Part shown: positions 44,877-52,753 of the stretch, piece by piece
How positions within the stretch are numbered: position 1 is the first letter of the stretch
Layout of the letters: each line of letters starts with the position of its first letter
Assembly: GCA_001599295.1 (NCBI GenBank)
Contig: BCGN01000011.1
Coordinates: 186,001 to 250,000, forward strand
Direction: 5' to 3'
Length of the DNA: 64,000 nucleotides
DNA from: Sporopachydermia quercuum
Lineage: Eukaryota > Ascomycota > Sporopachydermiomycetes > Sporopachydermiales > Sporopachydermiaceae
Made by a program: the position numbers and the translations under genes
Notes under the pieces: generated by a model
Databases searched by the model: none
Told to the model about the DNA's origin: nothing
What the model saw: the letters and a program-made list of their open reading frames with translations, nothing else

Positions 44877-45556
44877 TGTTTATTCTCTGTCGATAATACC
44901 AATTATATTGAGCGTCAACTATGTAATAGAAAATTATATTAGTAGTAGGATTCGCCTGAAGCTTACCATATAATAGTAACGTTGAAGGTGTATCAAGAAG
45001 ATATTATTTCCTAAAAATCGTCACAGAATCGTTTCTCATATAATACTTATCATCTGACAGTCAAAAGATAATGATGGCAAGAAAGGTAGTGTATAAAGTT
45101 GCCCCCACCGAAAATAGTTGGTTGATGAGTAAATACCGAACGAGTATGATCCACAAGCGACCTATAAAGAGAGTTTTTCACAGTTTTGTACTTCTTTCTT
45201 TTTATTAGTTTGTATATATTACCTTTTAATCAATAGATTAAAATATTCATCTCATTGTATTNTTTTTGTTGGAATGGTTTGTCTTTAATTTATGCCTCAC
45301 ATTCTCAAGTATAGCAGTAGTTCATCTATCAGGAAACCTCTATATCTTATTCAATCATTGGCTTCACATTTAGAACATTCAGAGCGAACTAAAAGATACA
45401 AAATCATCATAAACTTCAAATCATAGCTCTAATAAACCATTTTAAATAAAACACATTGGATAGGCCTCTTTTCGATAACTCTTTACATACTTAAATAGTA
45501 AGCAATTCAATAATCTTTTTCGTCTCATATATTTATTTGGTAAAAAGTTCAACAAA
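44877..45556. other. RAD6 promoter and upstream region of the tRNA gene
   Basis: These 680 AT-rich bases show no coding signal. Confidence 0.5.
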
Positions 45557-45641
45557 GGTTGTATAGTGTAGTGGCTATCACTCCAGATTTTGATTACTTA
45601 AAAATTTTCTGGTAACCCCGGTTCGATCCCGGGTACGACCT
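45557..45641 (+). tRNA. tRNA-Gln(UUG) with a 13-nt intron
   Basis: The acceptor stem GGTTGTA pairs with TACGACC. Box A (TAGTGTAGTGG) and box B (GGTTCGATCCC) fit RNA polymerase III promoters, and a T-rich terminator (TTTTCTTTTTTC) follows at once. The anticodon stem CCAGA/TCTGG (45583-45587 with 45608-45612) encloses T-T-TTG-A-(intron)-T, so the anticodon is TTG at 45590-45592, reading CAA. The body closely follows S. cerevisiae tRNA-Gln(UUG). The intron would be 45594-45606, in the usual place one base 3' of the anticodon. Without it the tRNA is 72 nt, the normal length. Confidence 0.9.
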
Positions 45642-46106
45642 TTTCTTTTTTCTATTTTTTGATAGAGCTATAATTGCACCGTGAGCAATATCATGAGGAA
45701 CAGTAAAATACAATAAAAAAATTACTGTTCTTATCAGTCAGTACTACATGGCACGGCAGTTTCGCCTGTGAGGTAAAAAATACTACAACTTTCAGTCAAA
45801 TTAATGCAGTAAATGAGGAGTGAGGTTATAAAAGATCGTGTTTTATCTAATCCGTTCATGACCTCTCGAATGAGCCCTTCTCTGATGTCTACTGTTGTAT
45901 GGAAAAAAAGTCTTGTTATATGATAATAAACCAATGAACTGAGTTAAAATTATAAAGGAANTCACAAGGTGAGTGAAATAAATATAAGCTGAATCTACAC
46001 AATAATATTCAAATCAGTCCAGAACTTGTATTCCAACAGTATGCTCCATATGAATCCAAAACAATCAAACTAAGATCAAACCCAGTTAACCTTCCCATAA
46101 ATAACC
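45642..46106. other. Intergenic region between tRNA-Gln and COX16
   Basis: The first bases hold the tRNA's T-rich terminator. A 66-codon minus-strand frame looks like chance. Nothing else is seen. Confidence 0.5.
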
Positions 46107-46615
46107 TTACCACACATTTTCACTTTCTCCCTTGAATCTGGGCACTCTAACTTGTTCCCAGTCATCGTTGCTTCCTATTTGTTGAAGACGCTATAAAGTA
46201 AAAAGTACCATGTTAGTAGCAGTGAAGAATAATGTAATAGCACAAAAAACACGCAGCACACATACGTAATATTCTTCTTTCATATCAAACTTTCTCCTAT
46301 TTTTACCAAGATCCAATGCTTCCTCTTCAGTCAGCTACAAAATTGTCAGGAGTTAGTATACTAAAATTAGGCACAGACTGGAAATAAATCCAAAATATGT
46401 TAACATACAGTTTTGACTTTGTTGTCGTATCTTTCGTATCGAATTTGAGTGAAATTTGACAACCAATAAGAGCCTAGAACAATCATGGAGCAAAATGGTA
46501 ATCCAAATAACAGAAATGAATGTTTCTTATAATTCTTTTGGTACCAACCACTCCAGGTGTTAGCATGAGCAATCTCCTGAGCTCTGGTTCTAAATTTCTT
46601 CTCAGACAACCTCAT
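46107..46615 (-). CDS. COX16: Cytochrome c oxidase assembly protein Cox16, three exons
   Basis: The exons are 46409-46615, 46266-46334 and 46107-46190, giving 119 residues (S. cerevisiae 118). Cox16 is an inner-membrane factor that helps insert Cox1 and Cox2 into Complex IV. Exon 1 has the conserved SEKKFRTRAQEI, KKHSFLLFGLPFCSMIVLGS span and YERYDNKVKT. Exon 2 gives LTEEEALDLGKNRRKFDMKE and EYY. Exon 3 gives RLQQIGSNDDWEQVRVPRFK and ends GESENVW, the family's C-terminus. All joints are phase 0. S. cerevisiae COX16 has no intron. The gene is divergent from the Old Yellow Enzyme gene. Confidence 0.95.
46191..46265 (-). other. COX16 intron 2, 75 nt
   Basis: The donor is GTATGT, TACTAAC the branch motif and TTTATAG the acceptor. 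Confidence 0.9.
46335..46408 (-). other. COX16 intron 1, 74 nt
   Basis: The donor is GTATGT, ATACTAAC the branch motif and TTTTGTAG the acceptor. Confidence 0.9.
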
Positions 46616-46822
46616 TATCGGGAACTAGTAATTTAACTAATCAAAATCTTTTCGGAAACAACACCCATAATCAGTCACAGCATCTATTACTAGTAATTTA
46701 TAGCCTATTTGCCAAAAGAAGTCTTCTCAAATGTTTTTGCTTTGTATTGTAAGATTAAGTACGAAGACATCTCTTGCATTTCGAAAGAATATCATGACCT
46801 TCAATTTGCGGAATATTATTCA

Positions 46823-46830
46823 TCACGTGA
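46823..46830. promoter_or_regulatory. TCACGTGA, Cbf1/bHLH-type palindrome
   Basis: This perfect extended E-box lies in the COX16-OYE promoter. Cbf1 binds such sites in many yeasts; regulation here is inferred from the motif only. Confidence 0.4.
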
Positions 46831-47041
46831 TAATTCTGAGAAGAGACTTTAAGTGAGTTGTATTTTCTATCTCATTAACGTACCCAATATTAGACACTCA
46901 AACGAATATTTGACCTAAAATTCCATTTGTGGATTTACGCAATTTCATGTCCAAATGAGGTATTGTAATGAATGTTATGCACTAACCTCGGCATCAAGCT
47001 AGAAAAGCTAATTGAGATAACCATTCTTTTCCAGAGGTGTG

Positions 47042-47242
47042 TTACCTTAATTGTTTCGATATGTGATTGATCGGAGTAGAAAAAAGAAACTCCTCGATGC
47101 TATTTTCTATTGTTGAACAAATTACTCCTTTCTTAATGTAGTTTCTCTCCTCAATGTATTCTTTCAATAGATCAGAAGTCACAGATCTAAATTTAGGCAT
47201 CGACGTAGAATTAAGGAGACTAAGTGGCTTACGGATAATCAT
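47042..47242 (-). CDS. Doubtful 66-residue ORF upstream of the OYE gene
   Basis: This short ATG frame includes a second Met giving MPKFRSVTSDLLKEYIEERN and a polar, helix-prone sequence. Its amino acid make-up looks more protein-like than the usual AT-rich chance frames. It matches no family I know and has no clear splice partner. It could be a small gene transcribed toward COX16 or simply promoter DNA. Confidence 0.2.
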   Translation of the reverse strand: MIIRKPLSLLNSTSMPKFRSVTSDLLKEYIEERNYIKKGVICSTIENSIEEFLFSTPINHISKQLR

Positions 47243-47302
47243 AAATCAGTGTACTATAATAGAAATATTGGATTGAAAATAAATCGAACTTGCATTCTCA
47301 AA

Positions 47303-48559
47303 ATGACTCAAAGACCTAAGGACTCTAAGTACTATGAAGAAAAGAAGTCAGCTTTACCACCTAGACCTGAACGTTATGAGTTAAACACTTCCTTGAAAGT
47401 GTTCCCATTGAAGGATACAAGTTTGTTCAAACCTCTAAAACTGACTGATACAATTGAACTTAAACACAGAGTTGTTTATCCCCCGCTAACTCGATTCAAG
47501 GCAGCTAATGCAGGCCAAGTTCCTACTCCAGATATGGTTACCTACTATCGTCAGAGATCTCAATATCCAGGATCTTTGATGGTCTTGGAGGGAACTTATA
47601 TTAGTCCGGAAGCTGGTGGATACGATAGAGCTCCGGGTATTTGGTCTCAAGCGCAAGTTGAAGGCTGGAAACCTGTTTTCAAAGCCATTAGAGATAATGG
47701 ATCTTTTTCATTTTTACAATTATGGGCATTAGGAAGGTCTGCTATTCCTTCTAACTTGAAAAAGAAGGACCTTCCTTATGTCTCTGCTTCTGACGTTTAT
47801 GCAGACGATGATGTTAAACAACAAGCAATCAAATGTGGTAATGAATTACGACCTTTAACTATTGAAGAAATAAAATCTTATATCAAAAATTATGCTTTGG
47901 CAGCAAAGCGTGCTATTGAAGCTGGCGCTGATGGGGTAGAGCTTCATGGGGCAAATGCCTATCTTCCTAATCAGTTCCTAGATCCTAATTCAAACAAAAG
48001 AACTGACCAATATGGTGGATCAATCGAAAATAGATGCAGATTTCATCTTGAAATTATTGATGCTCTTATTGAAGCTGTAGGTGCTCAAAGAGTAGCTGTC
48101 AGACTCTCACCTTGGAGTTATTACGGAGGCATGAGACAAAGTGATCCTAGTGTTTTCGCCCATTATGCCTATCTTATTGGAAAGCTAGAAGAAAAAGCGG
48201 TGAAGTATGGTCAAAGATTGGCATTTATTCATCTTGTTGAACCAATGCCTATCAACTACTTCATCAAAGAAGAAGAACAAATCTTTGAGGAATCAAACGA
48301 CTTTATTTATTCTGTATGGAAAGGACCAGTTGTAAGAACAGGGAATTTCCCAGTTCATTATGACAAACTAAAGGAAACTGTTAATGGAAATGACAAGACA
48401 TTAATTGGTGTCGGTCGTTACTACATCTCCAACCCCGATCTAGTTAGTAGATTGGAGAAAGGATTGCCCTTAACCTCTTACTACAGACCTGGTTTCTACG
48501 GCTATACATCTGCAGCTTACTCTGATTATCCAAATTTTGAACAAATTCACAAGTTATAG
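47303..48559 (+). CDS. Old Yellow Enzyme family NADPH oxidoreductase
   Basis: This flavin-dependent ene-reductase has 418 residues from the preferred start MTQRPKDSKYY (an ATG at 47249 would add 18 basic residues). It is a TIM barrel with FMN-site PLTRFKAANAGQVP, the substrate-binding pair in VELHGANAYLPNQFLDP (His and Asn; OYE1 has His191/Asn194) and the DQYGGSIENRCRFHLEI motif. The C-terminal RTGNFPVHYDKLK and IGVGRYYISNPDL form the FMN phosphate site. OYEs reduce activated C=C bonds; physiological substrates are poorly known. The ATG chosen has an A-rich context (TCTCAAAATGAC). It is clearly a member of the family, but which paralogue cannot be decided. Confidence 0.9.
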   Translation: MTQRPKDSKYYEEKKSALPPRPERYELNTSLKVFPLKDTSLFKPLKLTDTIELKHRVVYPPLTRFKAANAGQVPTPDMVTYYRQRSQYPGSLMVLEGTYISPEAGGYDRAPGIWSQAQVEGWKPVFKAIRDNGSFSFLQLWALGRSAIPSNLKKKDLPYVSASDVYADDDVKQQAIKCGNELRPLTIEEIKSYIKNYALAAKRAIEAGADGVELHGANAYLPNQFLDPNSNKRTDQYGGSIENRCRFHLEIIDALIEAVGAQRVAVRLSPWSYYGGMRQSDPSVFAHYAYLIGKLEEKAVKYGQRLAFIHLVEPMPINYFIKEEEQIFEESNDFIYSVWKGPVVRTGNFPVHYDKLKETVNGNDKTLIGVGRYYISNPDLVSRLEKGLPLTSYYRPGFYGYTSAAYSDYPNFEQIHKL

Positions 48560-49147
48560 AATCAATTTGAAATAGAATATAGTCTCGAAAAATTATTTTA
48601 TGGGATTATCTAATCCTATTGTTTTGTAGTCCAATGATTTCATTCCTCCTCTTTAATCCTCAATCACATGATCTAGCCTAGCGTTTTATCTTATCATACA
48701 TATGAAACCTGGTTCTTTTTCCTTTCTTACCCTCGATTATCACCTAGTTGGCTGACTCCAACTATAACCCAAGCATGCGTCGTACATTGCATAAAACCGG
48801 TCCGATTATTTCCTTTTTTATCACTTTCGCGCTTGTGCATATAAGATACATGTTGCATGCATGGTTTTCCTATTAATTATAGTTTGTATACATATACTTA
48901 CATACTTGTAATCAGATTAACAAGTGAGGTTATTGGCCCATCCCGAGGGTTATGGCTCATTCTTTCATTGGTAAAAATTTTCAGTATAAAGAATTATTAT
49001 AGTCCGGGGATCATGATCATATATTTACCTAATGTGATATTGAGGATAAGATAAGTGTTGATGATATTTACTGTTTTTACTGTCATCATTAGATGCTTAA
49101 AGAACATTAAATTTCATTTCCTCTAACCCCTCATCAATTAATCCATA
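48560..49147. promoter_or_regulatory. Intergenic region upstream of ILV3
   Basis: These 588 bases lie between OYE and ILV3 (tandem). GCTGACTCCA near 48750 resembles a Gcn4 half-site and ACCGGTCCG near 48796 a partial Leu3 site; both are weak and may be chance. Confidence 0.3.
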
Positions 49148-51031
49148 ATGAGTGCACTATTATCAAAAGGATCGAGCCTGAAACTGAAAGCTGTGAGTCG
49201 TTTAAGGTATGTGTATATAGAGTAGTGTTGGTTAATGACTTCTGATGATCAACTATTCCGTTAATCTAACACTATTGTTTTAATTAGTCCTGTTAGCAGA
49301 GCATTTGCTACAACTACATTTAATGCCTCTAAGAATGAAAAAGTTCTGAATAAATATAGTATGCAGATCACTCAGCCTAAGGATCAAGGTGCATCACAAG
49401 CTATGTTGTATGCAACAGGGTTTGAAGATGAGGATTTCAATAAGGCGCAAGTTGGTGTAGGGTCAATTTGGTGGTCAGGTAATCCATGTAATATGCATTT
49501 AAGAGATTTCAATGACAGAGCAGCAGCATCAGTGGAAAAAGCAGGATTAAAGGGTATGCAATTCAACAGTATCGGTGTCTCTGATGGTATTTCTATGGGT
49601 ACTGACGGTATGAGATATTCTTTACAATCAAGAGAAATCATTGCTGACTCTTTTGAGACTATCATGATGGGTCTTCATTATGACGGTAATATTTCCATTC
49701 CTTCATGTGATAAGAATATGCCTGGTGTTTTAATTTCCATGGCCAGAACCAATAAACCATCCATTATGGTGTATGGTGGTACCATCCAACCAGGACACAC
49801 ATGTTCAGGAAATGAAGAGATTGATATCGTATCTGCTTTTCAATCATATGGCCAATATATATCTAAGCAGATTACCGAGGATAAGCGCTCAGACATTATC
49901 CGACATGCTTGTCCAGGACCTGGTTCGTGTGGTGGTATGTACACTGCTAACACTATGGCATCTGCTGCTGAAGTCATGGGTATGACATTACCTGGTTCTT
50001 CTTCTGCACCTGCTACAAGTCAGGAAAAGTTAAATGAATTAGATAACATTGGTGAAGCTATCAAAAATCTTTTGGCTATAGATTTAAAGCCTAAGGAAAT
50101 TATGACCAAGAAAGCATTTGAAAACGCCATTACATATGTCATTGCTACTGGTGGCTCTACCAATGCTGTATTACATTTACTTGCCATTGCACATTCAGCT
50201 GACGTTGATTTGAGTTTAGAAGATTTCCAAAATATCAGTGACAATACCCCTTTCTTAGCTAATTTTAAGCCATCTGGTAAACACGTTTATGCAGACTTAC
50301 AAAAGTACGGTGGAACTCCTGCAGTATTGAAATATTTATATGAAAATGGTTTCATTGATGGTGATCAATACACCGTCACCGGTAAGACTATCAAAGAAAA
50401 CTTAGAAAACGTGCCTAGATTACCAAAGGACAATGACATTATTATGCCTATTTCCAAACCTATCAAACCAAGTGGACATTTACAAATTTTGAGAGGTACT
50501 CTTGCTCCTGGTGGAGCTGTAGGAAAGATTACTGGTAAAGAAGGTACTTATTTCAAGGGTAAAGCTAGAACTTTTGATGACGAAGAATCATTTATTCATG
50601 CTTTGGAAAGAGGTGAAATCAAGAAGGGTGAAAAGACTGTTGTGATCATCAGATATGAGGGACCTAAGGGTGGTCCAGGTATGCCAGAAATGCTGAAACC
50701 ATCATCTGCGCTTATGGGTTATGGTTTAGGTAAGGACGTCGCTCTACTTACTGATGGTAGATTTTCTGGAGGTTCTCACGGTTTTATTATTGGTCATATT
50801 GTTCCTGAAGCCTATGAAGGTGGTCCAATTGGTCTGGTTCACGACGGCGATGAGATTGTTATTGATGCTGAAAGCAATATCATTGATCTTTTAGTTGATG
50901 AATCAGAATTGGCTGAAAGAAAGTCAAAGTGGGTTAAGCCAGCTCCCCGATATACTAGAGGAACTCTTGCCAAATATGCTAAGTTGGTATCGGATGCCAG
51001 TAAAGGTTGTGTCCTTGATGCCAATGAGTAA
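49148..51031 (+). CDS. ILV3: Mitochondrial dihydroxy-acid dehydratase, two exons
   Basis: The exons are 49148-49206 and 49288-51031, giving 600 residues (S. cerevisiae 585). Ilv3 catalyses the third step of valine and isoleucine synthesis in mitochondria, dehydrating dihydroxy acids to keto acids with an Fe-S cluster. The first exon and start of the second encode a presequence ([20 protein letters not shown], then RAFATTTF). Conserved features include the cysteines in [15 protein letters not shown] and [18 protein letters not shown]. Downstream are [27 protein letters not shown] and [17 protein letters not shown]. The internal ATG at 49361 would lose the presequence, so the spliced start is preferred. 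Confidence 0.96.
49207..49287 (+). other. ILV3 intron, 81 nt
   Basis: The donor is GTATGT, ATCTAAC the branch motif and AATTAG the acceptor. It splits a Ser codon (AG|T) within the presequence. Confidence 0.88.
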
Positions 51032-51528
51032 ATTGTCTTCTCCCTTTCTTCCTGTAACATATGATAGTCTTTTGAATAGACATCTCCACTAATTAGGATC
51101 AGAATAACGAATAAATTAATCCTCATGCTTATGCCTCATTCTGTAGAGCTCAAGTTTGCAAGTCATTTATAATGATATGATTAAAGTGTTTATTATAAAA
51201 TAGGTTTATAGATATATAAATTAGATATCGGTGTAAAGCATTAGACTTAGGTATATAGAGTAATCTATAACTGACAATAGCATGTTTAAAAAAGGGAGTT
51301 ATTATAGTAATATAAATGTCCTTCAGGTATCTTTTCGAACCAGATTATTCGTAGAATATAGGATTTGTAGCTTAATGTAAAGTATTTAATTGTCACTTAA
51401 ATGGTTGCCTGTGCAAATCAAGTCAGATTCGAATTAACATAACCTACACAAAAAATACAACAATACACATACCATGTATAATATATAAATATATATATCA
51501 TATATATATTAATCAAAATATAAATAAT
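51032..51528. other. ILV3 3' flank, AT-rich
   Basis: This is strongly AT-rich spacer leading into the mitochondrial-derived block; TA repeats rise toward its end, so the left edge of the insertion may lie inside it. No gene is seen. Confidence 0.45.
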
Positions 51529-51614
51529 ATGTCATTTAGAAAATCGAATGTTTATATATCATTAGCAAATAGTTTTTTATAGGTAGCCCACAACCTAGTA
51601 CATGAAGTTATATA
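51529..51614 (+). pseudogene. cob (cytochrome b) 5' fragment in the NUMT
   Basis: It opens with MSFRKSNVYISLANSF, matching the well-known cytochrome b start MAFRKSNVYLSLVNS. After a one-base loss in a T run, the sequence continues IGSPQPSTW, like DSPQPSS of cytochrome b. The Trp codon is TGA, which fits a mitochondrial code. Confidence 0.85.
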
Positions 51615-51630
51615 TATANCTTTGGTTCAT

Positions 51631-51654
51631 TCCCCGTGGTTACACCCCAGGGGA
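51631..51654. repeat. GC-rich hairpin in the NUMT
   Basis: A CCCCGTGG/CACCCCAGGGG palindromic cluster stands out from the AT-rich surroundings. It resembles the GC clusters found in yeast mitochondrial spacers. Confidence 0.6.
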
Positions 51655-51732
51655 TATAAAATCGTTAGAATACTACTAATTATAATACAAGCTAATAATA
51701 ATCTTATCCTAAAATAATCAACCCCCGTCCAA

Positions 51733-51780
51733 GTTAAATTAACTCAATTGGTAGAGTGTTCGTTTTGTAATCGAAATGTT
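51733..51780 (+). pseudogene. Truncated mitochondrial tRNA-Thr(UGU)
   Basis: A 5' acceptor strand, a D arm (ACTCAATTGGTAGAGT) and an anticodon arm TTCGT-TTTGTAA-TCGAA with anticodon TGT are visible. The T arm and 3' acceptor strand are missing because cox2 sequence begins directly after. Confidence 0.75.
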
Positions 51781-51783
51781 TTA

Positions 51784-51911
51784 GGTGCATTAATACAAAG
51801 AGAAGGTGTATATTATGGACAATGTTCAGAATTATGTGGTATACAACATTCTTCAATGCCTATAAAATAGAAGCAGTATCATTACCTATCTTCTTAGAAA
51901 AATTAGAATAA
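51784..51911 (+). pseudogene. cox2 3' fragment in the NUMT
   Basis: The frame reads [19 protein letters not shown], then IQHSSMPIK. After a one-base loss it continues EAVSLPIFLEKLE and a stop. This is the CuA-site C-terminus of cytochrome oxidase subunit 2. Confidence 0.92.
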
Positions 51912-52023
51912 TTATAATACTTTAATAATAATTATAATTATACTATATAACTTATAAGCAAATAATATTAAATCTTTTTTATAGTATTTAATTATCTTAA
52001 TAATAATATTATAGCTCAAAATA

Positions 52024-52245
52024 AATTATCAACTAGTAGTAGTTATATTATTAGTAGTTAATATATTATTAGGTACTAAAGATATATATTCTGAGAAATT
52101 AACACCATTTGAATGTGGATTCTTAAGTTTTAATCAAAGTTGTATTGCATTTAATGTAGCATTCATTTCAGTTGCTATATTATTCTTACCCTTTGATTTA
52201 GAAATATCTAGTATATTACCTAGATGTTCATTATTTGCTTCATAA
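52024..52245 (+). pseudogene. nad3 fragment (Complex I subunit) in the NUMT
   Basis: The frame reads [19 protein letters not shown], then [20 protein letters not shown] and [20 protein letters not shown] before a stop. The ECGF and FDLE signatures identify NADH dehydrogenase subunit 3. The usual C-terminal third is missing. Confidence 0.9.
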
Positions 52246-52753
52246 TTATTTTTCGGAAATCATTATATTTTCACTTTCTAATAACTTCCGTTTTTCTTTA
52301 TCATATATGGCACCAATTCTGCAAGAATATCTTTTGCACTCCAATTATAAATTTTCTTTTTTCTTTTCAATATCTTCTCCGAAATTTCTTCTTCGCATTG
52401 TAAACTTTTTTCATGTGATAAGAATTCAAAGCGGAGAAGAGACGTGGTGTATTCGTAATCGAAAATTTTTTCGATTGCCTAGTAAAGTAAGTACGTGCAA
52501 TGAGATGTGATCAATTAATAATAATCAATAAATAAATGTAGATAGTATATTTGATATGAAGTTGGTTCGAAGTGTGCCAAGGGTCAGTTAAGCAGTAAAG
52601 AAGCATATACGTATCAAAGTTTCAAATAGCGGTGAATGAAGATTGACTGCTCAAGATTCTCAAAGATCATCAAATATAGTTGCTAATAGGGCTATTGGCA
52701 TCAATCTACTGAGTAGTTCAGAACGCACACACAGAGACAGTAAAAAGTGAATC
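52246..52753. promoter_or_regulatory. Upstream region of ELP2
   Basis: Ordinary nuclear spacer resumes after the NUMT. A 91-codon Phe/Ser-rich plus-strand frame that starts at the NUMT edge (52235-52510) looks like chance. Confidence 0.4.

Larger units (their letters stand above)
46616..47302. promoter_or_regulatory. Divergent promoter region of COX16 and the OYE gene
   Basis: These 687 bases lie between divergent starts. The 8-base palindrome TCACGTGA lies at 46823-46830, about 210 bases upstream of COX16. A 66-codon minus-strand frame within it is listed separately. Confidence 0.4.
51529..52245 (+). other. Nuclear mitochondrial DNA insertion (NUMT), mosaic of four mt genes
   Basis: This AT-rich block carries pieces of four mitochondrial genes in order: cob 5' end, trnT, cox2 3' end and nad3, with mitochondrial-type AT spacer and a GC-rich hairpin between them. 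The tRNA piece runs straight into cox2 without its 3' half, so the block is a join of separate mitochondrial fragments rather than one contiguous piece. It lies between two intact nuclear genes, ILV3 and ELP2, so it is not a contaminating mitochondrial contig. Exact ends are uncertain. The pieces have few changes, which suggests a fairly recent insertion. Confidence 0.9.

Noticed and set aside
52235-52510. 91-codon frame at the right NUMT edge
   Set aside because: It begins in mitochondrial-derived sequence and continues into unrelated spacer; its composition is Phe/Ser/Leu from AT-rich DNA.
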